Source: JAHCIE01 sp034431435 (GTDB lineage: Bacteria > Chloroflexota > Anaerolineae > Epilineales > JAHCIE01). Taken from it: a stretch of DNA of 51,114 bases. Both the position numbers and the translations under genes were made by a program. How positions within the stretch are numbered: the first letter of the stretch is position 1; every line of letters begins with the position of its first letter. The stretch covers positions 1 to 51,114 of the forward strand of contig DAOUDG010000023.1 in assembly GCA_034431435.1 (NCBI GenBank). Reading direction: 5' to 3'. Of this stretch, positions 15,558 through 22,846 are shown in pieces. Below the pieces are notes generated by a model that was not told the origin of the DNA, made no database searches, and worked only from the letters and a program-made list of their open reading frames with translations.

Positions 15558-16583
15558 GTGTCGTATAGTGTGTGTCTCATCCCCGGCGATGGCGTCGGGC
15601 AGGAAGTGATCCCGGCCGCGGCCGAGGCGCTGGCGGCGACGGGGTTGCCCATCGAATTCATCGCTGCCGACGCCGGTTGGGGCTGCTTCGAGCGCACGGG
15701 CGAAGCCCTGCCGGAGGCGACGGTAGACGCCGTGCGGCGTTGCGGCGCGGCCTTATTCGGCGCGACCCAGTCGCCGCTGCGCAAGGTCGAGGGCTATGGC
15801 AGTCCCATTCTTGCCATGCGCCGCGCCTTCGACCTGTACGCCAACGTGCGGCCCACGCGCTCGCTGCCTGTGCCCGACAGCCGGCCGGGGCTGGACTTCG
15901 TTATCTTCCGCGAGAATACCGAGGGCCTGTACAGTGGGCGTGAGCGGCGCGACGGCGACACGGCCATCGCCGAGCGTGTCATTACCCGTCGCGCATCGGA
16001 GCGCATCGCCCGCGCGGCGTGTGAGGCGGCGGCGCGGCGGGCGTCCGGGCGAGGGGCAGGCCGCGCCCGGCTGACCATCGTCCACAAGGCCAACGTCCTG
16101 GGCGTGACCGACGGCCTGTTCCGCGACACCGCGCGCGAGGTGGCGGCCGCCTACCCCATGCTCGATGTGGGCGAGATGCTAGTAGACGCAGCGGCTATGT
16201 GGCTCGTCAGGGATCCCACCCGCTTCGATGTCATCGTCACCACCAACCTGTTCGGCGATATCCTGTCCGATGCGGCGGCCGGGCTGGTGGGCGGGCTAGG
16301 CGTTGCGCCGTCGGCCAACCTCGGCCCCGATGTTGCCGTGTTCGAGCCAGTCCACGGCTCTGCCCCCGACATCGCGGGCCAGGGCGTCGCCAACCCCGTC
16401 GGCGCGATTCTATCGGCGGCGATGCTCCTCGACCGCCTGGGCGAGTCGGCCATCGCTGCGCGCGTTCGCGTGGCCGTTGATGCGACGCTGGCGGCGGGTG
16501 TGTGCACCCCCGACCTGGGCGGGACGGCCACGACCGGCGAGGTGACGCAGGCGGTGATAAAGAGATTGGAGATCGGGGATTAG
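15558..16583 (+). CDS. hicdh: Homoisocitrate dehydrogenase (IDH/IPMDH family)
   Basis: Oxidatively decarboxylates homoisocitrate to 2-oxoadipate. This 341-residue beta-decarboxylating dehydrogenase has LIPGDGVGQEV at the N-terminus, RRAFDLYANVRPTRS with the substrate-binding arginines, FRENTEGLYSG, IVHKANVL with the catalytic Lys, TTNLFGDILSD with the Mg-binding Asp residues, and the NAD-binding FEPVHGSAPDIAG. The family cannot be split into isocitrate, isopropylmalate and homoisocitrate enzymes with certainty by eye; the operon decides. The start is GTG 15558 with AGAGGAGA upstream. The C-terminal EIGD is encoded by a GATTGG repeat. Confidence 0.88.
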   Translation: MSYSVCLIPGDGVGQEVIPAAAEALAATGLPIEFIAADAGWGCFERTGEALPEATVDAVRRCGAALFGATQSPLRKVEGYGSPILAMRRAFDLYANVRPTRSLPVPDSRPGLDFVIFRENTEGLYSGRERRDGDTAIAERVITRRASERIARAACEAAARRASGRGAGRARLTIVHKANVLGVTDGLFRDTAREVAAAYPMLDVGEMLVDAAAMWLVRDPTRFDVIVTTNLFGDILSDAAAGLVGGLGVAPSANLGPDVAVFEPVHGSAPDIAGQGVANPVGAILSAAMLLDRLGESAIAARVRVAVDATLAAGVCTPDLGGTATTGEVTQAVIKRLEIGD

Positions 16584-16592
16584 AGATGGGAG
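16565..16592. repeat. GAGATTGG-type repeat arm
   Basis: AGAGATTGGAGATCGGGG and the bases after it match the repeat at 15476-15500. Here it encodes the last codons and stop of the dehydrogenase gene, with only a weak downstream complement. Confidence 0.5.
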
Positions 16593-16621
16593 ATGAGCGG
16601 GCGGCCATATGCGCCGATCTC

Positions 16622-16650
16622 ATCCCACGCATCACGTTTCACGCATCGGG
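16622..16650. repeat. TTTCACGCATCACG-type degenerate repeat before lysW
   Basis: Several copies of the core CACG (CCCACGCATCACGTTTCACGC) lie in the lysW leader. A related block lies at 24914-24941 before lysJ. The role is unknown. Confidence 0.4.
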
Positions 16651-16692
16651 TCATCACCAAAGAGCATCTCTTACTTGAGGAGGAACTAACCC

Positions 16693-16863
16693 ATGAACAC
16701 CGCTGAGTGCCCTGAGTGCGGGGCCGAGATTCAGCTTGGCCCCAAGACCGTCGTTGGCGAGATTCTCACCTGTGACGAGTGCGGCTCGGAGCTGGAAGTG
16801 ACCAGCCTGGAGCCGCCGACCCTGGAACTCGCGCCCGAAGAAGAAGAGGATTGGGGGGAGTAG
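16693..16863 (+). CDS. lysW: LysW, amino-group carrier protein
   Basis: This 56-residue acidic carrier protects the alpha-amino group of 2-aminoadipate and later intermediates by an isopeptide bond to its C-terminal glutamate. It has a zinc knuckle, CPEC (~6-9) and CDEC (~27-30), a very acidic C-terminal half, and ends exactly in EDWGE, the diagnostic LysW tail with a terminal Glu. AGGAGG precedes the ATG by about 10 bases. The stop is directly followed by the ATG of lysX, so the carrier and its ligase are made together. The gene is easily missed because it is so short. Confidence 0.96.
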   Translation: MNTAECPECGAEIQLGPKTVVGEILTCDECGSELEVTSLEPPTLELAPEEEEDWGE

Positions 16864-17730
16864 ATGCGCATTGGCGTCCTGTGCTCCCGCATCCGCGTCG
16901 AGGAGAAGATGCTCTTTGACGCCCTGGATGCGCGCGGCGTGCCCTATGACAAGCTGGACGACCGCGAGATCGTCTTCGACCTGTGGAACCCTGACCCCTG
17001 GCGGCAGTACGACGCCATCCTGGAACGCTGCATCAACCACTCGCGCGCCCTGTACTCGCTGCGTATCTTGCAGGACTTCGGCGTGCCGTGTGTCAATACC
17101 TACGAGGTGGCCGACACCTGCGGTGACAAGCTCAAGACGACGGCCGCGCTGGAGCGTAATGGCGTGCCCTCGCCACGAGTGAAGATTGCCTATACCCCGG
17201 AGTCGGCGCTGGCGGCCATCGAGGCCATGGGCTACCCGGTCGTCCTCAAGCCTGCTGTCGGCTCGTGGGGGCGGCTCATCTCCAAGCTCAACGACCGCGA
17301 GGCGGCCGAGGCCATCCTGGAGCATAAGGAGATTCTGGGCACTTACCACCACAGCATCTTCTACATCCAGGAATATATCAAGAAGCCTGGCCGCGACATT
17401 CGCGCCTTCGTCGTCGGCGATGAGACCATCTGCGCCATTTATCGCGACTCGCCCCACTGGATCACCAACACTGCGCGCGGCGGCGTCGCCAGCAACTGCC
17501 CCGTCACACCGGAGCTAAACGACCTGTGCGTCCGGGCGGCGCGTGCGGTGGGCGGCGGCGTGGTCGCCATCGACGTGCTGGAAGACCCGGCGCGCGGGCT
17601 GCTCATCAACGAGGTCAACTACACCATGGAGTTCCGTAACTCCATCGCCCCGACGGGCGTCGACATCCCGGCGAAGGTCGTCGACTACCTGCTGGAGGTG
17701 GCCGAGTCGAAAGCGACGGCGAAGACATGA
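16864..17730 (+). CDS. lysX: LysX, LysW-2-aminoadipate ligase (ATP-grasp)
   Basis: Joins the amino group of 2-aminoadipate to the C-terminal glutamate of LysW using ATP. This 288-residue ATP-grasp protein of the RimK/LysX branch has CSRIRVEEKML at the start, then PVVLKPAVGSWGRLISKL (ATP-binding Lys and flexible loop), YIQEYIKKPGRDIRAFVVGDE, and the metal-binding end GLLINEVNYTMEFRNSIAPTGVDIP. The start codon abuts the lysW stop. The stop overlaps the NUDIX gene by 4 bases (ATGA). An ArgX-type specificity cannot be excluded, but no arginine genes are nearby. Confidence 0.93.
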   Translation: MRIGVLCSRIRVEEKMLFDALDARGVPYDKLDDREIVFDLWNPDPWRQYDAILERCINHSRALYSLRILQDFGVPCVNTYEVADTCGDKLKTTAALERNGVPSPRVKIAYTPESALAAIEAMGYPVVLKPAVGSWGRLISKLNDREAAEAILEHKEILGTYHHSIFYIQEYIKKPGRDIRAFVVGDETICAIYRDSPHWITNTARGGVASNCPVTPELNDLCVRAARAVGGGVVAIDVLEDPARGLLINEVNYTMEFRNSIAPTGVDIPAKVVDYLLEVAESKATAKT

Positions 17731-18281
17731 CCGAGTTGCCAGGGCCATTCGGCCCGTGGCCGGTCGTCGAGCGTCACGTCCGCTATCGCGGCCGCTTCGA
17801 CATCGTCGAGGAGCGGCGGCTGACGCCCGACGGCGAAATCCTGTGGACGACGGTCGTTGCCCGCTGGGACTCGGTCGTCGCCCTGCCGCTGTGGGACGAT
17901 GGCACGGTGACACTCGTTCGCCAGTTTCGGCCTCCGCTGGGGCGGGTGACGCTGGAACTGCCGGGCGGTGGAGCCGACCGTGACGCCGACCCGGCGCTGT
18001 TCGCGGCGCGGGAGCTGGCCGAGGAGGTAGGCATCAAGGCGGCCGAGCTGCTACCGCTGATCACCACGGTGGCGTTCAGTGGCGCGGTGGACGCCAAGAT
18101 TCACATCTTCCTGGCGCGCGGCTTGCGGCCGATTCCTTCGGCGGGTCGCGACGCCCACGAGTTCGTGGAGATCGTACGGCTGCCTTTCACCGAGTTGCAC
18201 GAATGGGTTATCGCGGGCGAGTTGGTGGACGCGCCGTTGGTGATGGCGACGCTGCTGGTGCGAGCGCGCGGCCTGGCCTAG
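17727..18281 (+). CDS. NUDIX hydrolase, ADP-ribose pyrophosphatase-like
   Basis: This 184-residue protein probably hydrolyses a nucleoside diphosphate linked to another group. The Nudix box is recognisable as ELPGGGADRDADPALFAARELAEEVGI: the catalytic core RELAEEVG is intact, but the first conserved Glu of the usual G-x5-E is Ala. VTLVRQFRPPLGRVTLELPGG upstream resembles ADP-ribose pyrophosphatases. Its ATG overlaps the lysX stop, making it the last gene of the lysine operon before a strong hairpin. A link to lysine synthesis is not known; a housekeeping role is equally possible. Confidence 0.88.
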   Translation: MTELPGPFGPWPVVERHVRYRGRFDIVEERRLTPDGEILWTTVVARWDSVVALPLWDDGTVTLVRQFRPPLGRVTLELPGGGADRDADPALFAARELAEEVGIKAAELLPLITTVAFSGAVDAKIHIFLARGLRPIPSAGRDAHEFVEIVRLPFTELHEWVIAGELVDAPLVMATLLVRARGLA

Positions 18282-18292
18282 CGCAGGCGCAA

Positions 18293-18329
18293 CGCCAACC
18301 ACTCGCCGCCTGGCGGTGAGTGGTTGGCG
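18293..18329 (+). terminator. Terminator-like hairpin ending the first lysine operon
   Basis: A 12-bp perfect stem (18293-18304 with 18318-18329) has a GC-rich interior. There is no clear U-tract. It lies between convergent genes (ends at 18281 and 18356). Confidence 0.6.
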
Positions 18330-18355
18330 GCAGGCTATTCACTTGTGCGACCGGG

Positions 18356-18691
18356 CTAGCGCGGCTGGTAGATCAGCTTGTAGGCGGTCTTCTTGCTCAG
18401 GAACTCACGGTTGAAATTGAAGCGCACCGAGCGAGAGACAAGCGTGCCGGGCATTACGGTGAACTTGCCTTCCAACACGTCACCGTCGGGTAGCTTCGAC
18501 TTCTCCTCGATGGTGCGCCACTTGGTGCGCCCGTCATCGCCCAGGTCCGGCACATCCTGGACCTCGACCTTGAAGGCCAGACGGCCGGGGCCGAGGTTGG
18601 TTAGGGTGTAGCTGTAGTCGCCCGCGGTCAGGCCGTGGGTCACGTTATCGCCGTAATCCACACCCTCCAGGGTACCTGTGATCGTTGTCAT
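18356..18691 (-). CDS. Small tandem paralogue A, unknown family
   Basis: This 111-residue protein has no signal peptide or membrane segment. It starts MTTITGTLEGVDYGDNV, continues with alternating polar and hydrophobic strands (YSYTLTNLGPGRLAFKVEV), and ends VRFNFNREFLSKKTAYKLIY. The pattern suggests a single beta-sandwich domain, possibly ligand- or surface-binding. It is clearly homologous over its full length to the gene upstream (18756-19097). AAGGAG lies 7 bases before the ATG. I do not recognise the family and assign no function. Confidence 0.8.
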   Translation of the reverse strand: MTTITGTLEGVDYGDNVTHGLTAGDYSYTLTNLGPGRLAFKVEVQDVPDLGDDGRTKWRTIEEKSKLPDGDVLEGKFTVMPGTLVSRSVRFNFNREFLSKKTAYKLIYQPR

Positions 18692-18755
18692 TGTCGTCTC
18701 CTTGTGCCTTACTCTTGGCCAACCGATTGACGCATCACGACAATGGCTGTCAGGC

Positions 18756-19097
18756 TCAACGGGGGCTGAAGACCAGCTTGTAGGAGGTCTTCTTGCTCAG
18801 GAACTCGCGGTTGAAGTTGAACCGCACGCGGGCCGGGTCGTGGGACTGCTCCTGGGAGCCAACCTTGAGCGTGCCCCCCAGGTTCACGCCTTCGGCGAGT
18901 TTTGCTTTCTCCTCGATGGTCTTCCAGCGGGCCAGGCCCTCCTCACCCGTATCGGGGATGAGGTATTCCTCGACCTTGAAAGACAGATGGCCGGGCCCGT
19001 TGTTGGTGAGGGTATAGGTGTATGTTCCGGCGGCCAGGTCGCGGTCCACGTTGTCACCGTAATCGGCGCCTTCCAGGGTACCTGTGATCGTTGTCAT
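18756..19097 (-). CDS. Small tandem paralogue B, unknown family
   Basis: This 113-residue protein matches paralogue A at both ends: MTTITGTLEGADYGDN at the start, YTYTLTNNGPGHLSFKVEE in the middle and VRFNFNREFLSKKTSYKLVF at the end. The centre differs (GTLKVGSQEQSHDPA here, GKFTVMPGTLVSRS in A). The start at 19097 aligns with A and has GAGGAG upstream; an in-frame ATG at 19118 would add seven residues not found in A. The two genes are 64 bases apart and probably co-transcribed. The conserved ends with a variable middle suggest a shared fold with different binding surfaces. Confidence 0.8.
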   Translation of the reverse strand: MTTITGTLEGADYGDNVDRDLAAGTYTYTLTNNGPGHLSFKVEEYLIPDTGEEGLARWKTIEEKAKLAEGVNLGGTLKVGSQEQSHDPARVRFNFNREFLSKKTSYKLVFSPR

Positions 19098-19303
19098 CCT
19101 TAGCTCCTCGTCATACATGATGGGTTACAGCACGTGATGATGCGAAACCAATCGGCTAGTGCATCCACTATACAGCCCTTCGGCCATCGTCGCAGCGAAA
19201 AATGACACAGTAAAGGTGTGAGATTCTCACGTCGAAGACAGACGGCAACAGCGGCGACCTCGCGCGAAGTCGCCGCTGTTCGTCAGGCGTCACTTATCAT
19301 TCG

Positions 19304-20128
19304 TTACGCTGTGGCCTCCAACTCGCGGGCTACGTCGGCGAGGCGGGCGAAGCGCAGGCCGGGCAGGGTCAGCGCGCGCTGGATGAACGTTGCCAGCATG
19401 GCGATACGGTGGGCGCGGCCGATGACCTGGGGGTGCATGGCGACGGTCAGCACGCCGTTCTCTACACGCTCGTCCATCCAGGCCAGGTCGGCGGTCCAGA
19501 TTTCAAGCACCTTGCTGGGCGCAGACGTGCCGTTGCGGTAGGGGTTGAAGTTGAATTGGAAGTGGACCCAGTCGTCGAACTCGAAGCAGAAGGGAATCTC
19601 CCACAGCGCGGCGTCGCGCCCGCGCACCAGGGGCGACTGCTGGCTCACCTGGTCGCCGATGCGGGGACGGTACGGCCGGAAGTCGTCGGCCATCAGGCTC
19701 GAATCGTACGTGAAGCCGTATTCTTCCAACAGGGTAAGAGTCACGGCCGACATGTCGGCCGAGGGCGAGCGGAAGCCGTGGGGCGTCACGTCTAGTCGCG
19801 CCAGGGCGGCCAGGCCGCGCTCCAGGTCGGCGCGCTCCTCGGCGGGCGACTGCTGGCTGGGGTCGACGTGGGCGTAGGAGTGGTGGGCGACCTCGTGACC
19901 CGCCGCGAGAATGGCCTCGACCTCGGCGGGGAAGGACTCAATGGTGTGGCCGGGGATGAAGAAGGTGGCGGGCAGGTCATACTCGCGCAGCAGGTCGAGC
20001 ACGCGCGGCACGCCCACCCGCGCGCCATACTCACCCCGCGACAGCATCGACGGCGTCGTGTGCGGATAGCCGAACCACACCGACAGCGCGTCGAAATCGA
20101 AACTCAGACACACGGTACTGTGGGGCAT
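19304..20128 (-). CDS. Polysaccharide deacetylase family protein (NodB/PuuE-like)
   Basis: This 274-residue metal-dependent deacetylase of carbohydrate esterase family 4 type has SFDFDALS (motif 1 with the catalytic Asp), HEVAHHSYAHVDPS (motif 2, His ligands), GFRSPSADMS (motif 3, Arg) and a late MHPQVIGR (His). There is no signal peptide, and SVWFGYP plus FEFDDWVHFQFNFNP resemble the cytoplasmic PuuE/peptidoglycan-deacetylase-like group that acts on small molecules. The start overlaps the end of the acetyltransferase gene by 25 bases, so the pair form an operon. Confidence 0.88.
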   Translation of the reverse strand: MPHSTVCLSFDFDALSVWFGYPHTTPSMLSRGEYGARVGVPRVLDLLREYDLPATFFIPGHTIESFPAEVEAILAAGHEVAHHSYAHVDPSQQSPAEERADLERGLAALARLDVTPHGFRSPSADMSAVTLTLLEEYGFTYDSSLMADDFRPYRPRIGDQVSQQSPLVRGRDAALWEIPFCFEFDDWVHFQFNFNPYRNGTSAPSKVLEIWTADLAWMDERVENGVLTVAMHPQVIGRAHRIAMLATFIQRALTLPGLRFARLADVARELEATA

Positions 20129-20634
20129 GGGGACTCCATTTCATAGCGCACCAGCTCCAACTCGCGCCACGTAAAGCGGCGAACCTCGCGCATCCCGCAT
20201 TTCTCCAACACGCGGCGCGAGGCGACGTTCTCGGCGAATACGGCGGCCATGATGCGCTCCAGGTTGAGGGTGTCGAAGCCGTAGTGCAGGCTCGCCCGCG
20301 TGGCCTCCGTCGCCAGACCCTGACCCCAGGCGGAGGGTGTCAGCGCGTACAGGACTTCGACCTCGGTCGAATCCGGCCAGTAGCGCAGGCCCGCGTGGCC
20401 GATGAGGCGGTCGTCGGCCTTGCCGATGACGACCCACGGCCCGAAGCCATGTTGCTCCCAGTGGCCCACCATCATGGCGGGGATACGCACGTCGAAGATG
20501 TCACGGGGCAGGGGACGCCGCGAGGCCAGGTAGCGCATCACGTCGGGGTCGGCGAAGACAGCCTCGTAGTACGCATCCATGTCGGCGGGTTGTAGACGGC
20601 GCAGGGTGAGGCGCGGTGTCTCGACGCTTGTCAT
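20104..20634 (-). CDS. GNAT N-acetyltransferase (RimJ/RimL type)
   Basis: This 176-residue acetyl-CoA-dependent transferase starts with ETPRLTLRRLQPADMD, then has VIGKADDRLIGHAGL (beta 4), the acetyl-CoA loop SAWGQGLATEATRASLHYGF, and NVASRRVLEKCGM (motif B). Members acetylate ribosomal proteins, amines or antibiotics; the target here is unknown. The gene overlaps the deacetylase that follows. Its ATG overlaps a TGA that closes a short in-frame remnant upstream (20635-20690), as if an earlier coupled gene had been lost. Confidence 0.9.
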   Translation of the reverse strand: MTSVETPRLTLRRLQPADMDAYYEAVFADPDVMRYLASRRPLPRDIFDVRIPAMMVGHWEQHGFGPWVVIGKADDRLIGHAGLRYWPDSTEVEVLYALTPSAWGQGLATEATRASLHYGFDTLNLERIMAAVFAENVASRRVLEKCGMREVRRFTWRELELVRYEMESPCPTVPCV

Positions 20635-20740
20635 GCGCTGGCCTCCATCAGGGCCGCATAGTAGGGGGCGAGGCTGGCCAGGGAATCATGGGACTGCTGA
20701 AGGCTGACACAGGCTATCCTCGCGTGGGCGGCGCACCCGG

Positions 20741-20769
20741 TTTGGTGGTGGGCCGCAGGTGTCTATACT
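20741..20769 (+). promoter_or_regulatory. Promoter of the carbonic anhydrase gene
   Basis: TTTGGT (20741-20746) and TATACT (20764-20769) are separated by 17 bases. The -10 is good and the -35 is weak. A 9-bp hairpin (20777-20785 with 20792-20800) lies in the transcribed leader. Confidence 0.5.
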
Positions 20770-20842
20770 CTCAGATACGCCCTCGTCATGGCGAGGGCGT
20801 GGCGACCGACACTGTCTCACCTAAGACAAGGAGCACGACCCT

Positions 20843-21343
20843 ATGTCGAACTTCAATGAGTTCCTGTCGGCCAACCAACCCTACGCAGAGGCTTTCGAGC
20901 ACGGGCATCTGCCCATGCCGCCGGGCCGCCAGGTGGCCGTCCTGACGTGTATGGACGCGCGCCTGCACCCGGAGAAGTTCCTCGGTCTGGACATCGGCGA
21001 CGCACATATGATTCGCAACGCGGGCGGACGCGCCAGTGACGACGCGATTCGCTCGTTGGTCATATCCCAGCGGTTGCTGGGCACAACCGAGATTGTGGTC
21101 ATCCACCACACCGACTGTGGCATGCTCACTTTCAGTAACGACGATCTGGCGGCTAAGATTCAGGCGGACCTGGGTGTCGATGTCGGCGAGCAGGACTTCC
21201 TGCCCTTCCCCGACCTGGAGCAGAGCGTCCGCGACGATGTGGCGATCCTGCGCACCTCATCCCTCGTTCCCAGCGACGTTCCGATTAGCGGCGCGATCTA
21301 CGACGTGCGGAGCGGCCAATTGCAGGAAATCATCCGCGCCTGA
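20843..21343 (+). CDS. Beta-class carbonic anhydrase
   Basis: Interconverts CO2 and bicarbonate. This compact 166-residue member has the zinc ligands and catalytic pair in LTCMDARLHP (Cys and Asp-Arg dyad) and VIHHTDCGML (His and Cys), with RNAGGRASDDAIRSL between them. Its length and HHTDCGML motif match the short type found in many actinobacteria and Chloroflexota. It is a cytoplasmic dimer-type fold. AAGGAG lies upstream of the ATG. Single-gene unit, with a promoter at 20741 and a terminator at 21366. Bicarbonate supply for carboxylations is a plausible general role. Confidence 0.93.
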   Translation: MSNFNEFLSANQPYAEAFEHGHLPMPPGRQVAVLTCMDARLHPEKFLGLDIGDAHMIRNAGGRASDDAIRSLVISQRLLGTTEIVVIHHTDCGMLTFSNDDLAAKIQADLGVDVGEQDFLPFPDLEQSVRDDVAILRTSSLVPSDVPISGAIYDVRSGQLQEIIRA

Positions 21344-21365
21344 GCCTGGATGATGCGGCGTCAGA

Positions 21366-21396
21366 GTCCACGTCACCCTGGCCGGGTGGCGTGGAC
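21366..21396 (+). terminator. Intrinsic terminator after carbonic anhydrase
   Basis: A 13-bp stem (21366-21378 with 21384-21396, one G-U) has a 5-base loop and is followed by TTCA. It can also stop the convergent remnant gene. Confidence 0.65.
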
Positions 21397-21397
21397 T

Positions 21398-21586
21398 TCA
21401 TCGTGTAGTCTCTGAGCGCGACCTCCAGCCCACATACACCCCGTAGCCCAGGTAGACGACGTCAAGGATGGCCCGGTCGGTGGCCAGGCGGCGCGACGCA
21501 ATGCGCCCCTCCCGCACGGCGTCTGTCCAGGCGTCGGCGTTGGCGAGCCAGCTGTGCTGCAATTGGGTTTCAGGGTCGGGGGACAT
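21398..21586 (-). pseudogene. Truncated N-terminus of a SAM methyltransferase
   Basis: A 62-codon frame starting MSPDPETQLQHSWLANADAW continues TDAVREGRIASRRLATDRAI, which I recognise as the opening of class I methyltransferases. In those proteins the next residues lead into motif I (LDVGCG). Here the frame instead runs into unrelated sequence and stops. No motif I, II or III is found nearby in any frame. It is probably a decayed fragment, and it lies between a terminator and the lysY promoter. Confidence 0.45.
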
Positions 21587-21687
21587 GGGCTGTCGTGGCC
21601 TCGCTGAGGGAGGTCGAATGCGGGGCATCTTAGCATGCGCGGGGACGCCTGTCAACGCTTCGAGGTCGTCTGCGCCAGACCCTGTGA

Positions 21688-21693
21688 TATAAT
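21688..21693 (+). promoter_or_regulatory. -10 box of the second lysine operon
   Basis: A perfect TATAAT lies 44 bases before the lysY start. No good -35 is visible at 17 bases. The leader (~35 bases) is too short for an attenuator like that of hcs. Confidence 0.5.
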
Positions 21694-21736
21694 ACCGCCC
21701 ATACCTCTTCATCCGATCCCATCGCGCGAGGAGTCC

Positions 21737-22771
21737 ATGCTTCGAGCTTCTATCGTCGGTGCGTCGGGCTATGCGGGCGGCGAGCTACTGCGCTTGCTGC
21801 TCGGCCACCCCGATGTCACCGTTCATCAGGTGACCTCTGAGAGTAACACCGGCAAGCCGGTCCACGCCATTCACCCCAACCTGCGTGGCGTCACCGACCT
21901 CAAGTTCACGTCGGCGCGCGTCCTGGAACCGACGGACGTGCTGTTTCTGGCGCTGCCCCACGGTGAGGCGCAGCAGCGCATCGAGGCAGTGAGTCGGCTG
22001 GCTGAGCGCATCATCGACCTGTCGGCCGACTTTCGCCTGACCGACCTGGCCGCCTACCAGCGCTGGTACGGCGAGACCCACGGCGCGCCGGCCTGGGTGG
22101 ACCGCTTCGTCTACGGCCTGCCCGAGGTGAGCCGCGAGCGACTGCGCGGCGCGCGCTATGCCAGCGGCGTCGGCTGCAACGCGACGGCGTCCATTCTGGC
22201 GCTGCTGCCTCTGGCGCGCGGGGGACTCATCGACCCGGCGCGGCCGGTCGTCGTCGATCTCAAGGTGGGGTCGTCGGAGGGCGGGAACAAGGCCAGCCTG
22301 GCATCGCACCACCCGGAGCGTAGCGGGGCGATGCGGTCTTTTGCGCCCACGGGCCACCGTCACACGGCCGAGGTGGAACAGGCGCTAGGCCTGGCTAACG
22401 TTCACCTGTCTGTCACGTCCGTCGAGGCGGTGCGCGGGGTGCTGGCGACGGCCCACGTCTGGACGCGCCCCGGCATCAGCGATAAGGACCTCTGGAGCGT
22501 CTACCGCCAGGCGTACCGCGAGGAACCCTTCGTGCGCCTGGTCAAGGATAAGGGCAGCATCTATCGCTACCCTGAGCCGAAGCTGCTGGCGGGGACGAAC
22601 TGGGCCGACGTGGGGTTCGAGGCCGACACCGACACCGGCCGCGTCGTGTCCCTGGCGGGCATCGACAACCTCGGCAAGGGCGCGGCTGGCTCGGCGGTGC
22701 AATGCCTCAATCTGATGTGCGGTTTCGACGAGCGCGCCGGCCTCACCTTCCCCGGTCTGCACCCGATTTGA
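21737..22771 (+). CDS. lysY: LysY, LysW-2-aminoadipate 6-phosphate reductase
   Basis: NADPH-dependent reduction of the LysW-bound acyl phosphate to the semialdehyde. This 344-residue ArgC homologue has the nucleotide-binding SIVGASGYAGGELLRLL, LALPHGEAQ, the catalytic cysteine in GVGCNATASILALLPLARGG, KVGSSEGGNKASLASHHPER and the C-terminal IDNLGKGAAGSAVQ. ArgC versus LysY cannot be separated surely by sequence, but lysZ follows at once and lysW and lysX are in the previous operon. ATG 21737 follows GAGGAG; an upstream in-frame start at 21635 lies before the promoter and is ruled out. Confidence 0.92.
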   Translation: MLRASIVGASGYAGGELLRLLLGHPDVTVHQVTSESNTGKPVHAIHPNLRGVTDLKFTSARVLEPTDVLFLALPHGEAQQRIEAVSRLAERIIDLSADFRLTDLAAYQRWYGETHGAPAWVDRFVYGLPEVSRERLRGARYASGVGCNATASILALLPLARGGLIDPARPVVVDLKVGSSEGGNKASLASHHPERSGAMRSFAPTGHRHTAEVEQALGLANVHLSVTSVEAVRGVLATAHVWTRPGISDKDLWSVYRQAYREEPFVRLVKDKGSIYRYPEPKLLAGTNWADVGFEADTDTGRVVSLAGIDNLGKGAAGSAVQCLNLMCGFDERAGLTFPGLHPI

Positions 22772-22846
22772 GTGCATTCTCGTGTTCAGTCTTCTTTGCG
22801 CCTGGGCGCTCAACCGACAGCCAGATTCTCTTCTGACGAGGCAACC

